DNA from: a virus
Reading direction: 5' to 3' (one strand)
IMG/VR virus record: IMGVR_UViG_3300007538_000026
Span: 1-64,000 of that record
DNA length: 64,000 nt
The position numbers and the translations under genes were made by a program. The notes beneath the pieces are model-generated. The model did no database searches, had not been told where the DNA came from, and saw only the letters and a program-made list of their open reading frames with translations. The first letter of the stretch is position 1, and every line of letters starts with the position of its first letter. Shown here one piece after another: positions 48,484 through 58,595 of this stretch.

Positions 48484-48933
48484 CTACTGTGGGGTCACCT
48501 TGCGGTGGTTGGCGGTGTAGCACTCAACGACGCGGTTGTGCGGGCACTGGAAGCACTCGAAGCCGCAGGTGCTGGCGGAAGGCATGATCTGGGTGTTGCC
48601 GTGGGTGAACTCGTAGGTGCGCTCGCGCACTACTTCGAGTGGGTCGGGGGTCTCGATGGGCTCTCCCAGTAGGAGAGCGATGAGGTCTTCTCGGGGGAGC
48701 TGCCTGCTGGCCGACGCGTGCCCTTGCATCTGGCACAACTGGGCGATCTCCGTGGTGCTCATATCGTTGACGAGGGTGAAGTCGAGGCAGATTTCGTCCG
48801 CCTTCTTCTTTCGCTTCCGGGCCATGGGTCCTTCCTCGGGGAACAGCTCTTCCAGCTCGGCAATCCGACTCTCCATGCGCTCGAGCTGGGAGTGCATGTC
48901 GAGTACGAGCCTAACCAGCCGCTCCTGCTTCAT
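48484..48933 (-). CDS. Small protein with coiled coil and cysteine cluster (149 aa)
   Basis: A coiled-coil start (RLVRLVLDMHSQLERMESRI) is followed by a basic patch (MARKRKKKAD), a helical HTH-like stretch (STTEIAQLCQMQGHAS) and a C-terminal cluster (CGFECFQCPHNRVVEC) that could bind zinc. No family recognised. It overlaps the RusA-like gene by 23 bp, suggesting coexpression in recombination or replication. Confidence 0.65.
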   Translation of the reverse strand: MKQERLVRLVLDMHSQLERMESRIAELEELFPEEGPMARKRKKKADEICLDFTLVNDMSTTEIAQLCQMQGHASASRQLPREDLIALLLGEPIETPDPLEVVRERTYEFTHGNTQIMPSASTCGFECFQCPHNRVVECYTANHRKVTPQ

Positions 48934-49369
48934 GGGGGTCGTCCTCCAGCGCGGAAGGGTAGAGGTAAGCGACCACGCGTGGTCCTTGTGAGTAGGCTTC
49001 CCGCTTATGCAGGAGAACGTCGAAGTTATTCCGGTCGCTCAGGCCCACCAGCTTGGCGATGCAGTCCTCTACCAGCTTGATGAGGTTGGACACGTCGACG
49101 TTCTTGTAGGGGTGCTTGGTCTTCGCCTTCACGCCCCAGGAGAGGTTGTAGAGGTCTTCGGGGGCGATGTAGAACCAGACCTCGAGGGTGTAGGCCTGCT
49201 CCCGCTCTACTCGGATAGCGAGGAAGTCCTTGGTGGACATCCCTCCTTGGGCGGCGAGGAAGGCCTGCCTCCAGTTCCTACCTGCCGTGGTGAGGATCTT
49301 GCGTCCCCGGGCCACGGTGTAGAGCTTGTTGACGGACACGGGGAGGGCGGGGAACTGGAAGCAGTACAT
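48911..49369 (-). CDS. RusA-like Holliday junction resolvase
   Basis: 152 residues, near the RusA norm. The N-terminus LPVSVNKLYTVARGRKI and the core D92-V-S-N95-L-I-K98-L-V-E-D102, then D112 and K122, match the RusA family, whose catalytic acidic residues cut four-way junctions with metal ions. The family usually has two aspartates separated by one residue at the first site; only D92 is obvious here. Would resolve recombination intermediates made by the phage RecA and debranch DNA before packaging. Start overlaps the upstream stop. Confidence 0.8.
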   Translation of the reverse strand: MYCFQFPALPVSVNKLYTVARGRKILTTAGRNWRQAFLAAQGGMSTKDFLAIRVEREQAYTLEVWFYIAPEDLYNLSWGVKAKTKHPYKNVDVSNLIKLVEDCIAKLVGLSDRNNFDVLLHKREAYSQGPRVVAYLYPSALEDDPHEAGAAG

Positions 49370-49992
49370 CAGCGGGGCCTACGCCAGCGCTGGGGGTTGA
49401 CGACCGGCGCGGTGCGCTCCTGCCGATCCTGGTTCTCGACGTCCTGGGCCTTCCTGGTCTGCTCACGGGAGATGAGGTTGAGGGAGCGCTTCATCTGCTC
49501 GAACCGCTCCTGCGTCTTGCGCATGTAGACCTCCATGCGCAGCAGGCCAGCGTCGGCGGAGACGAAGCGCTCATCCATGTCGATCTTGGCGTCCAGCATG
49601 GCCGCTGCGATGCCGCAGTCCTCCTTGTAGTAGATCTTCAGCGCACTCTGAAGCACCCGGACAGTTCGGGACTGGACCAGGTGCATGGCCTTGGAGCGCA
49701 TGTACTCGGCGGACAGGTAGTTGGTCCAGCCGCTGGCGTAGCCGAAGAGCTTGCCCAGTGTGACCAGGTCGAGCTCGGTGACGTCGGCGGGCACGATGGG
49801 GTCCCCGTTCTCAGCGAACTCGATGTGGCCCTCGAGGCCAGTCGGGAGCGCGGGGATGGGGAGCCTGTCGCTGATCGCACGTTCGGCCAAGCTGCGGTCG
49901 ACATCGTCGATGATGTTGTCGTAGATGTCGATGAGCTCGTCGATGCGGACGTTGCTCGGGACGGGGAACGCGGCACCGCCTGTGTGGGACAT
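49369..49992 (-). CDS. Hypothetical protein between RusA-like and Cas4-like genes (207 aa)
   Basis: ATG at 49992 is chosen because AGAGGAGG lies just upstream and it overlaps the Cas4-like gene's stop. A more distal start would run into that gene. Mostly helical (DELIDIYDNIIDDVDRSLAE, then RFEQMKRSLNLISREQTRKA) with a basic C-terminus. No known motif. Position suggests a recombination or replication accessory. Confidence 0.65.
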   Translation of the reverse strand: MSHTGGAAFPVPSNVRIDELIDIYDNIIDDVDRSLAERAISDRLPIPALPTGLEGHIEFAENGDPIVPADVTELDLVTLGKLFGYASGWTNYLSAEYMRSKAMHLVQSRTVRVLQSALKIYYKEDCGIAAAMLDAKIDMDERFVSADAGLLRMEVYMRKTQERFEQMKRSLNLISREQTRKAQDVENQDRQERTAPVVNPQRWRRPR

Positions 49993-51311
49993 CAGAACCT
50001 CCTCTGCCGCTTGTACGCAGCGGGCTTGCAGGTCCACATGTAGGGGCACTCCCCGCACTTGGACTTGATGTCGATCTGCGGGGGGAGCAGGCCCTGTTGG
50101 ACCGTCTTGATGATGTGGGCGCAGCGGGTGGCTGTCTTCTTCCAGGACACCCGGTTGTGCGGCGTCACGAACTGCTTCATGACGCCCTCTTCCTTGTTGA
50201 CGTAGAGGTAGAGGACGCGCTCCAAGCCGAGCAAGGCGCAGTAGATGTTGGCCTGGTCAACATGCTCGCGCTTCGCCTTGGTGAACTTCTTGTAGCTGCT
50301 GCCCCCCGCACTCTTGATCTCGTAGCCGAGCACGTCTTCCTGCCCGTCACAGTGCCCGGTGATCTTGAGCTGCTCGTGCTGGACACGCACTTCCTCCTGG
50401 AAGGCGTCTCCCTTGGCGATGGCCAGGGCCATCTGCACGATGTCGTGGAGCGCGTGCCCGGCGTTGAAGATGCGGCGCAGGTGCGACGAGATCTGCCCCA
50501 TCTGACGGATGCCCATGAGGCCATAGGCGATGCGGCGGTCGCAGGGCGTCATGGAGAGCTCGGACGGATGGATGCAGTGCGTAGCCCGCCCCGAGTCCTT
50601 GAAGTTCAGGCTGAACAGGTACCTGTCGAGCTCGATGATGATGTCGGTGGTGGGCACCGCCCGGATGCCGTTGCTCGGCCAAGGGTCGGGAGGGCCGAAG
50701 CGGTCTGCATCACACTTGGTGGCGTAGGGGCAGGCCGCGCAGTCGTTGTCGGACGCTGTCCCGCCGGGGAAGCCCTCACCGCGCCAGAGGCTCGCCAGGT
50801 AGGCGGGTACCTTCGCCACAGCTTTCCCGGCCTCGTCGATGTCCGTGAGCGTCCAGGCTGACCACTTCTGCGTGTTGCGGTCCACCAGGATGACGATGAC
50901 TGCCTCCGCGCCGAGCATGTGGGCGCGGGCCGCTGCGATGAGCTTGGAGCGCGCAGGGAACTGGGGGAACACCCGGGTGGACTCGTGGGAGAGCATCACG
51001 GGAAGTCCGTCGAGGTAGCCCAGGTGCTGTACTTGTACCCCGGAGTACAGCGTAGGAGCTGCGCGAGAGAAGCGGGTGGGGAAGCACGCGGCCAGGTAGC
51101 GCTGCACGTGCTCCCCGAACTTGTACTCGTAGAGCCGCAGCAGGACCTTGGCGGGATCCTCGAGGCGGTCGGGTTCTTCCCCGATGAGCTGTAGGTAGAG
51201 GCGCCAGCTGCACGGCGTCTTGACGACGTCAGCGACCTCTACCTCTTGGGGGTAGCTGCCGATGCGGCTCAGCACCTGCTCAACGGCTGCTACTGCGTCC
51301 ACTGTCTGCAT
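49992..51311 (-). CDS. Duplicated Cas4/RecB-like PD-(D/E)XK nuclease with one degenerate half
   Basis: 439 residues in two homologous halves. The C-terminal half has GHCDG (319-323), D322, E331-I-K333 and Q353, plus cysteines C257, C419, C422 and C428, as in Cas4/AddB-type Fe-S nucleases. The N-terminal half repeats the plan: C34, GYLDG (D101), E110-S-T112 at the same 9-residue spacing, then C191, C194 and C200. There the ExK lysine is Thr and the Q position is lost, so it is probably inactive but may keep the metal cluster. SD AGGAG. Sits between recombination genes. Confidence 0.7.
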   Translation of the reverse strand: MQTVDAVAAVEQVLSRIGSYPQEVEVADVVKTPCSWRLYLQLIGEEPDRLEDPAKVLLRLYEYKFGEHVQRYLAACFPTRFSRAAPTLYSGVQVQHLGYLDGLPVMLSHESTRVFPQFPARSKLIAAARAHMLGAEAVIVILVDRNTQKWSAWTLTDIDEAGKAVAKVPAYLASLWRGEGFPGGTASDNDCAACPYATKCDADRFGPPDPWPSNGIRAVPTTDIIIELDRYLFSLNFKDSGRATHCIHPSELSMTPCDRRIAYGLMGIRQMGQISSHLRRIFNAGHALHDIVQMALAIAKGDAFQEEVRVQHEQLKITGHCDGQEDVLGYEIKSAGGSSYKKFTKAKREHVDQANIYCALLGLERVLYLYVNKEEGVMKQFVTPHNRVSWKKTATRCAHIIKTVQQGLLPPQIDIKSKCGECPYMWTCKPAAYKRQRRF

Positions 51312-51887
51312 GGAATCTCCTGAAGGCGGCTTCCGACATGACCACGGCCCGGGGTTCCAAGGGGATCTCCAAGGGCTCGGGGTAGTCGTGTCGTGCGAAG
51401 GTCACACCCCCGCGGGTGAGCGGGAGGGCCCCGCGGTCGGGTAGGTGCCCCTCCAAAGCTGCAGCTCGGGCGAGGACGATGGTGATGTGGGGGTGCTGGG
51501 TGAACACGACACGCAGGAGGGGTTCCTCGCCGGCGGCGAGGGCTCCTTGGACGAAGTCAGTCCAGGTGGAGCCCTTCAGCCGGTAGCGGTCGCTGCGAGT
51601 ACTCTTGTTCTCGACGCGCCACGCGCCGAGCGTCCGGACGTCGCCGTCCATGTTCTCGGCGCCAGAGCGCAGGGTCTCTCGGCCTCCAACCAGGGCGGCA
51701 GCTCCCTTCTCGGTAGAGCGCCAGGCCTGCTTCTTGAGGTGCTTGGGTTGTGCCCGCTTCTTGCGTGGGCAGTCGTCGGCGTGGTCGATCCCGTCCAGGA
51801 TGTTGGCGGTCCTGTTCTTCAGGACGCGCTTGACCCGGACGGGTCCCTCGCGGCCGCACAGTAGGCAGCGGCTCTGGCGCCAGTCGC

Positions 51888-51891
<4 letters not shown>
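51280..51891 (-). CDS. Putative PD-(D/E)XK nuclease with N-terminal cysteines
   Basis: 203 residues. Starts with a CLLC pair and DDC, a likely metal site. The core contains [15 protein letters not shown], a GDV aspartate at ~84 and VENKS (E-N-K) at ~93-97 with a following W/Q region, which fits the D-x(n)-E-x-K nuclease layout of Hjc-like and phage nucleases. No clear family member identified. It overlaps RecA (ATGA) and the Cas4-like gene by 32 bp, so it is part of the recombination operon. Confidence 0.6.
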
Positions 51892-52954
<1,063 letters not shown>

Positions 52955-52955
<1 letters not shown>

Positions 52956-53101
52956 TACTTCTTCTCCTCACGCACGGGCTGCTTGCGCTCGCGGACTTCG
53001 CCCTTCTCGGGGCGGGACAGCTGCTTGGCCTGGGCTTCGGCCGCGGCGTGGGCCTTCTTCTCCATGTCGGTCTGGACGACACCGTGCTTCTCGATGGTCA
53101 T
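52955..53101 (-). CDS. Very small charged protein between polymerase and RecA (48 aa)
   Basis: ATG at 53101 with AGGAG at 6-nt spacing; the stop overlaps the RecA start. The 48 residues are basic and acidic mixed, probably a single helix ([16 protein letters not shown]) with a charged tail. Too short for domain searches. The strong ribosome site and exact coupling support a real gene, perhaps modulating RecA or polymerase. Confidence 0.65.
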
Positions 53102-53120
53102 GGCGGACTCCTGGTGGGCC

Positions 53121-55013
53121 TTAGCCCTTGGCGGCTCCCCAGTTCTCCACAGCGGCAGGCTCTGCCGGCAGGGGAACGGGGAGGGGTTGATCGAAGGGAC
53201 GCTCCATCACGTACTGGACGTACTCCATGGCCTCGGCGTGGGTTTCCCGCGGGCCGCAGAAGACGAGCTCGTCGTGCACCTGCAGGCGCAGGGTCGTACC
53301 GAGCTCGTGCACGAGGTAGGCGTCGTTGTTGAGGCGGATCATCGCTTTCTTCACGATGTCCGCAGCGCTGCCCTGGATGGGCGCGTTGATGGCCTGGTTC
53401 TCTGCGTGCCCTCGCAGGCGCCAGTTCTTGGCCTTCGCTTTGGACAGCCGCCGCAGGCGGCCACAGATGGTCTGCACGTACCCCTTCTTGCGCGCGTGCT
53501 CGATCATCGAGTCCATGTAGGTCTGCACCCCGGGGTAGATGGCGAGGTACTGGTCGATGTAGCCCTGGGCCTCTTCCCGAGACACTACGCGACCCAGCTT
53601 CTGCGTGAGCTGGACAGCCAGGCCCACCGAGGTGATCCCGTAGACGATACCGAAGCCGACGTTCTTGGCTCCCTGACGCATCTGGAGCGCAATGGCGTCC
53701 CCGATGGTCTTGAGCGCGACGAACTCGTCGTATTCGATGCCCATCATCATCGCCGCCGTGAACGAGTGCATGTCCAGGCCTTCGTTGATGGCACGGATCA
53801 TGGTCGGGTCGTTCGCGAAGCACGCGAGGATGCGCATCTCCAGCTGGGCATAGTCTGCGACGATGAGCAACTGGCTCGGGTCGTCAGGCACGAAGACGGA
53901 GCGGATGCCGTGGGGGTCGTTGTCCGGGCGAGGGACGTTCTGGAGGTTGGGGTCGGACGAGCCGAGACGGCCCGTGAGCTTCGTAGCGGAGTACGTAGTG
54001 TGGATGCGCCCGTCGGCCTGAATCCACTTCGCCAGGCCCTCGGCGTAGGTGCCCTTGAGCTTCGACGCCTTTCGGTACTGCAGGATGAGCTCGCACTCCT
54101 TGACTCCCTGGCCCACGAAGTACTTCAGCGTCTTCTCGTCACAGCTCGGGTCCCCTCCGGGGGTCTTGCTTCGCGGCGTCAGGCCGAGGTCGCGGAACAG
54201 CAGTTCGCGCACCTGCTTGGTGCTGTTCGGGTTGAAAGGCTTCCCGACCATGCAGTTGAGCTCGAAGGCGACATCGTCCATCTCCCGCTGGAGAGAGACT
54301 CCCATGTGCTCGAGCCCATCCCGGTCCACGCGGATACCGCGCCGTTCCATGTCGAAGAGGCACAGCAGCTGCGGTTCTTCGGTGTCCCAGTAGTGGCTGA
54401 GCAGGGTGGTGTCGAGGTCAGGCCACAGGCGCACCTGGCCCAGCTTCTCCATGTGGTGCTCGGCCAGCTTGCGGGTCACCCACGGGTCCAGGGACGCATA
54501 GTCGAGGAACTTGGCCCAGAGGGCGTGCCCAGGCTGGACCTCGCGAGGGTCGGCCTTGCCGAACAGCTCCTTGTACTTGCCCATCGGGATGCCGAAGTAG
54601 TCCCACGAGCACTGGTCGAGGCTGTGGCGGTTCTCCCGCGTGTCCTCGTCGTAGAGGAAGTCCCCCATGAGCGTGTCGAAGGTGTGGCCCCCCACCGCGA
54701 TGCCTGCGTTGGCGAAGCGGTGGAAGTCGTACTTCATGTTGTGCATCGCCTTGACGCTGTGCTCGTTCTCCAGCACGGGGGCGAAGTGGCGCAGGTAGCG
54801 GTACGGCACCAGGTAGCGGGTGTACTCGTCCGGACTCAGGCCCGTGTACAGGGCCTGGTCCGTCATGTTGGTGTAGATGGTGGTGCTGAGGATCTGCAGG
54901 GTCTCGGTGTCGGCACCCAGCAGGGTAGCGTCCATGCAGCGCCGTACACTCTCCTCCACAGCTTCGGGGGTGTCCACATAGACGGGCGGCGGCGCCGCGG
55001 TCACGAACTCCAT
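53121..55013 (-). CDS. Family A DNA polymerase with 3'-5' proofreading exonuclease
   Basis: 630 residues. The exonuclease domain has D35-T-E37, N92/D96 and Y172-D176, so proofreading should be intact; no 5'-3' exonuclease domain. Polymerase motif A DYAQLEMR (387-394), motif B R446 ... K450 ... F454 ... Y458-G459 and motif C HDE (580-582) are all present. F454 aligns with E. coli Pol I F762, and a glycine replaces N in the KxxNF pattern. The main replicative polymerase candidate. Start overlaps the upstream gene's stop. Confidence 0.95.
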   Translation of the reverse strand: MEFVTAAPPPVYVDTPEAVEESVRRCMDATLLGADTETLQILSTTIYTNMTDQALYTGLSPDEYTRYLVPYRYLRHFAPVLENEHSVKAMHNMKYDFHRFANAGIAVGGHTFDTLMGDFLYDEDTRENRHSLDQCSWDYFGIPMGKYKELFGKADPREVQPGHALWAKFLDYASLDPWVTRKLAEHHMEKLGQVRLWPDLDTTLLSHYWDTEEPQLLCLFDMERRGIRVDRDGLEHMGVSLQREMDDVAFELNCMVGKPFNPNSTKQVRELLFRDLGLTPRSKTPGGDPSCDEKTLKYFVGQGVKECELILQYRKASKLKGTYAEGLAKWIQADGRIHTTYSATKLTGRLGSSDPNLQNVPRPDNDPHGIRSVFVPDDPSQLLIVADYAQLEMRILACFANDPTMIRAINEGLDMHSFTAAMMMGIEYDEFVALKTIGDAIALQMRQGAKNVGFGIVYGITSVGLAVQLTQKLGRVVSREEAQGYIDQYLAIYPGVQTYMDSMIEHARKKGYVQTICGRLRRLSKAKAKNWRLRGHAENQAINAPIQGSAADIVKKAMIRLNNDAYLVHELGTTLRLQVHDELVFCGPRETHAEAMEYVQYVMERPFDQPLPVPLPAEPAAVENWGAAKG

Positions 55014-56167
55014 CAGGCGACTCCTTCGAGCTGATCGGTGAGTTGTACGAGGGCCGGGAGATCTCCCATGGGGAGGTCCTCGCCGAGCAGGGCAGATAGG
55101 GTCTCGAGGGCGGTGCAGTACAGCCTGGCGTTACGCTGCATGTTCTTGACCCACCAGTCCGCGGGAGGCTCTCGGCGGTGCTGGATGTCGTCTACGCGGG
55201 CAGCGACATTCTCGAGCAGCCGGCGGTGGTTCTCCCGGTAGGCCTCGGGCGCGCGCGCCTCTATCTCCTGCACGATGTCTGCGTCGGAGATGCCGTGCCA
55301 GCGTAGCGACGAGACGGCGACCTTCATCTCCCAGGAGATCTGCCCGTTCTCCAGGCGCAGCTTCCACGGGTTGTCCTGGTCGAAGCGCAGGGGATCGTAG
55401 GTCTCCAGGCAGGACAGCAGGCGCTCCCAGGACAGCATCTCACCTGCCCAGCAGGCGCGGGAGGCGTGCACCCACAGGGGCCTCCCGTCTGCCGACGTGG
55501 TGCCGCTGTGCGCCTTCGCGTTGCGGTCCCGTTCGGGGTGGAGGTACCCCATGACCTGGTGCTCCGGGTGGAACAGCACGAGGGGAGGTGGGGCGTCGAG
55601 CGGGGGCTCGCTGTCGTAGATCGCTTCGGGGGAGGGCACGAATACCTGGACACCCGCCGCATGCAGGTGGCGGAACACCGGAGCGCTGATGCTCGCGTAG
55701 ATCTCGCCGTCGTTGTAGACGTAGTAGAGCTCCTTGTCGCGCAGGGGAACGGGGGTGTCGCGCTCCTGCTCGGAGTCGTACACCGTCGTCATCTTGCCCG
55801 CGACGTACGCTTCGGTCATCGAAGCGTGCATGTCTCGGCGGGTGAGCACGTCGTAGCGGGGTAGGCCTGCAGTCGCGGCGGTGATGGTGGGGACGTTGTA
55901 GCCCTCGGCCATCACGGGGACGAACTTGCGGCAGTAGGGGGGAAGGAACCTGTCAGGAGTGATGCTGCTGGCGTAGATGACGCGCCAGTCAACCGGGGCA
56001 TCGCCCGCCTGGGCCAGGATGTCCCTGGCGTGGGCGGGCAGCAAGCCGCTGTGCGGGAGGAGTAGGCACCACTGCGTGTTGCCCAGGTACACCCGCCCGT
56101 CGTCGAGCTGCAGCAGCACGACGTTGTCACCCATCTGGCGGGTTGACTCCTTGCTCAAAAAGAACAC
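55013..56167 (-). CDS. Hypothetical protein in replication operon (384 aa)
   Basis: GTG 56167 is preferred because AGAGGAGG lies just upstream; an ATG at 56134 would have poor spacing. Mixed alpha/beta with several aromatic-rich segments and a helical C-terminus (LYCTALETLSALLGEDLPMG). No recognisable catalytic motif. Placed directly upstream of the polymerase with a 1-bp overlap, suggesting a replication accessory or metabolic enzyme. Confidence 0.65.
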   Translation of the reverse strand: MFFLSKESTRQMGDNVVLLQLDDGRVYLGNTQWCLLLPHSGLLPAHARDILAQAGDAPVDWRVIYASSITPDRFLPPYCRKFVPVMAEGYNVPTITAATAGLPRYDVLTRRDMHASMTEAYVAGKMTTVYDSEQERDTPVPLRDKELYYVYNDGEIYASISAPVFRHLHAAGVQVFVPSPEAIYDSEPPLDAPPPLVLFHPEHQVMGYLHPERDRNAKAHSGTTSADGRPLWVHASRACWAGEMLSWERLLSCLETYDPLRFDQDNPWKLRLENGQISWEMKVAVSSLRWHGISDADIVQEIEARAPEAYRENHRRLLENVAARVDDIQHRREPPADWWVKNMQRNARLYCTALETLSALLGEDLPMGDLPALVQLTDQLEGVA

Positions 56168-56342
56168 TCAGCCTCCTCTTGGGACGCACGGCGAGGGTGT
56201 GGCACAGGCGGAGGTAGGCCTCGTAGGACCTCCTCGCCTGTGCCACGTCACCGAGCTCGAGTTGTACGAGGGTGTGCATGTGGGCCAGGGCCAAGCGGTG
56301 CCTCAAGCACCGCAGGGCGTCTGACCGCTCATGCCAGCCCAT
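56127..56342 (-). CDS. Small helical TPR-like protein (71 aa)
   Basis: 71 residues; pattern ALAHMHTLVQLELGDVAQAR, then YEAYLRLCHTL, resembles one TPR-type helical pair. ATG at 56342 follows the upstream stop (TAG) by 4 nt and lacks a strong ribosome site. It overlaps the next gene by 41 bp. Moderate evidence only. Confidence 0.45.
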   Translation of the reverse strand: MGWHERSDALRCLRHRLALAHMHTLVQLELGDVAQARRSYEAYLRLCHTLAVRPKRRLSVLFEQGVNPPDG

Positions 56343-56346
56343 CTAT

Positions 56347-57537
56347 CTACTGGGGCCGGCGGAACTGCCGCTGGCCTCCGCCACCGCCCCAGGGGGCGGA
56401 GCGGGTCTGGGTCTGGGCCTGGTAGGGGTTGGGGCGCTTGAGCTGCTTGGCCTGCACGTCCAGCACGGCCGCCACGTACTCGGCGTCGGAGCTGAACTTG
56501 GAGCGGTCCACGCGCTCGGGACGGAAGCGGTGGTGCAGGTCCCAGTGCTGGAGCAGCGCCTTGAGCTCGGCGTCGTCCAGCCCGTAGCCCTGCAGGTCGT
56601 TGTGGATGTTGGAGAAGGGCTGGCTGCGGTCGAAGTTCAGCGTGGTGTACTTCCGCTGACGGCCCGAACGGTCGGTCTTGACCTCGCCCGCGCAGTTGAC
56701 CTCGAGGGTCTTGTCGAACACGGTAGCCGGGACGGGGTCATGCGCCTCGCTGGCGCACATCTGGATCTCCTTGGGGTAGCCGCGCTTCCCGCACTTGGGG
56801 CACTCGTGCTCCTGCTCGATGAACTCCAGGATCTTCTCGGGGGGTTCGGTCTGCAGGTGATGCTCCTCGAACCAGGCGTGCATCTGGCAGTGGGGGCAGA
56901 CGAACTCGACGGGGAACACGTCCTGACCGCAGACCTGGCCCGTGGCCTGGTCGTAGTGCAGGCAGGTCTGCCCGAGGATGTCGTTGACCGCGTACAGCTG
57001 CTGGAAGTGGGTCTTGCCCATCTCCCAGACCTTGTGCCCGCCCATGAAGCGCTCGGCGACGGAGGGGTCGTGGCTGTTGCAGAAGCGGCAGCGGTTGCGC
57101 TGGGGCAGGATCTCGTCGGACATGCAGCGCTCGAAGGCGATCTTGCCGTCGGAGCCCTTGACCCGGTGGTAGAAGCGCAGGTCGATGACCTCGATGGCGT
57201 AGACCAGGCGCGGGTACAGCTTGTCGATGTCCTTCTGCTGCTGTTCCGTGAGGCTACCTCCGGCGTTCCGGGCCTGCTGGGCCTGGTGGAGGTAGTGGCA
57301 GTAGACGCAGTGACCCTCGAACCCGGGCCACTCGCTGGTGCAGGTACGGGGCCCGGCGCCGGGCAGCCAGTGACGCTTGAGCACGAGCAGCTCATCGTTG
57401 GCCGGCGCGAGCACGCGCACCATGCCACGCTCGCCCGCAGCGATCTTGTAGATCTCGGCCTCCCACGGATCGTAGGCCGTGGTCGGCGCGAGCTGCTCCG
57501 CCTGGCGGCGGGCATTGCGGAATGCACTCCAGCTCAT
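56347..57537 (-). CDS. Putative ssDNA-binding/replication protein with zinc sites (396 aa)
   Basis: Several CxxC/CxxH clusters (CVYCH, CRFC, CPHC, CPKCG) occur between ~77 and 240. The C-terminal tail is glycine-, glutamine- and arginine-rich (SAPWGGGGGQRQFRRPQ), as in SSB proteins, though it lacks their acidic end. The middle contains KTLEVNCAGEV, a strand-rich stretch. Located between primase and polymerase genes, the usual place for SSB/gp32-type proteins. Assignment rests on context and architecture. Confidence 0.5.
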   Translation of the reverse strand: MSWSAFRNARRQAEQLAPTTAYDPWEAEIYKIAAGERGMVRVLAPANDELLVLKRHWLPGAGPRTCTSEWPGFEGHCVYCHYLHQAQQARNAGGSLTEQQQKDIDKLYPRLVYAIEVIDLRFYHRVKGSDGKIAFERCMSDEILPQRNRCRFCNSHDPSVAERFMGGHKVWEMGKTHFQQLYAVNDILGQTCLHYDQATGQVCGQDVFPVEFVCPHCQMHAWFEEHHLQTEPPEKILEFIEQEHECPKCGKRGYPKEIQMCASEAHDPVPATVFDKTLEVNCAGEVKTDRSGRQRKYTTLNFDRSQPFSNIHNDLQGYGLDDAELKALLQHWDLHHRFRPERVDRSKFSSDAEYVAAVLDVQAKQLKRPNPYQAQTQTRSAPWGGGGGQRQFRRPQ

Positions 57538-58586
57538 GGGGTACTCCTTCTTCGACTTCGTCGTGTCCAGGCAACGCCTGGTAGGGTGGCCAGCTGACCG
57601 ATGGTCTTGGCGTTTGTCACGGCAGCTGAGAGGTGAGTGGTGTCAAGGTCATCCGGGCTCGTTCCTTCGGGGGAACCGTCCGGGTAGAGGCAGACGTAGG
57701 CACGCCCACTTCGCGATAGGCGCTGTGCAATCCTTATCGCAGAACACCGCCGGTTTTTGTCCGGGTCGGGGAAGTAGACGCCCTTTCCAGGCTCGTGATC
57801 CAAGAGGACGTAGTAGGGTCCCCGGAGCCGTGTGATGAGGCGCTCCTGCTGCTTGGTCAGCGTGGAGCCCTGCAGGGCTACGGTGTGCGGGAAGCCGTGC
57901 TCTATGCACCACAGGCATCCCTTGTAGCCCTCGACGATGACCAGCGGCGGCCGCGCTCCCTCATCTGCGAAGAAGCGCGCGGCGTAGATGCGGTCGAAGG
58001 CGTACAGGTGCTTGCGGTTGGCCCCCGTGTAGCCGGGAACGATATCGTGGAACTCCTTCTCGTAGACGTAGTAGCGAGGCTCTACCCAGTCGTCGTAGGC
58101 GCGTCCGCTGATACCCACGAGCCTCCCGAGATAGTCTCGGATGGGGAAGGTGATGCGGTCGCGGCTCGCGTCATACCCGATGAACATCTCTTGGAGGATG
58201 TCTTCGGAGAAGCCCAGGTCGAGCATCTTGAGGGGGCACTGGTTGTAGGCGCCGAGCACGTACTCGGGCAGGACGTGCCACTCCCACCCCTGCTTCCCCT
58301 CCAGCTTCCGCTGGGCCAGTTCGGGCAGGGGAGGCGGGAGCCGCAGCTCCCCGATCTCCTGCTGTACGCGCTCTCCGGAGAGGCCCAGCTTGTAGAGGAG
58401 GTGGTAGACGGACCCGCCCGCGTGGCAGGAGAAGCAGGTCCAGCTCCCTTCCTTGGTGACGTAGAGCGAGCGCGAGGCTGACTTGGACTTGTGGAACGGG
58501 CACTCTGCACGCAGGTTCCCTTCACCAGAAGGGCGCACGTTGCGCAAGTAGCGCTCTGCCAGCCTCCTGATCTTGTCCGAGAGCAT
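57534..58586 (-). CDS. DnaG-like primase
   Basis: 350 residues. CHC2-type zinc domain: C29-P-F-H32 ... C51-F-S-C54. TOPRIM: IVEGYKG (E219) and LLDHEP (D263). It lacks the C-terminal helicase-binding domain of bacterial DnaG, so it is shorter than the ~600-residue bacterial enzyme. Synthesises RNA primers for the phage fork with the neighbouring DnaB-like helicase. Start overlaps the next gene by 4 bp. Confidence 0.9.
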   Translation of the reverse strand: MLSDKIRRLAERYLRNVRPSGEGNLRAECPFHKSKSASRSLYVTKEGSWTCFSCHAGGSVYHLLYKLGLSGERVQQEIGELRLPPPLPELAQRKLEGKQGWEWHVLPEYVLGAYNQCPLKMLDLGFSEDILQEMFIGYDASRDRITFPIRDYLGRLVGISGRAYDDWVEPRYYVYEKEFHDIVPGYTGANRKHLYAFDRIYAARFFADEGARPPLVIVEGYKGCLWCIEHGFPHTVALQGSTLTKQQERLITRLRGPYYVLLDHEPGKGVYFPDPDKNRRCSAIRIAQRLSRSGRAYVCLYPDGSPEGTSPDDLDTTHLSAAVTNAKTIGQLATLPGVAWTRRSRRRSTP

Positions 58587-58595
58587 CGGCTTCGG

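Noticed and set aside
47059-48672. Leucine/glycine-rich + strand frame in the terminator and Q-rich gene region
   Set aside because: It would have to read through the strong terminator and is the complement of CAG-rich coding DNA, giving long Leu runs.
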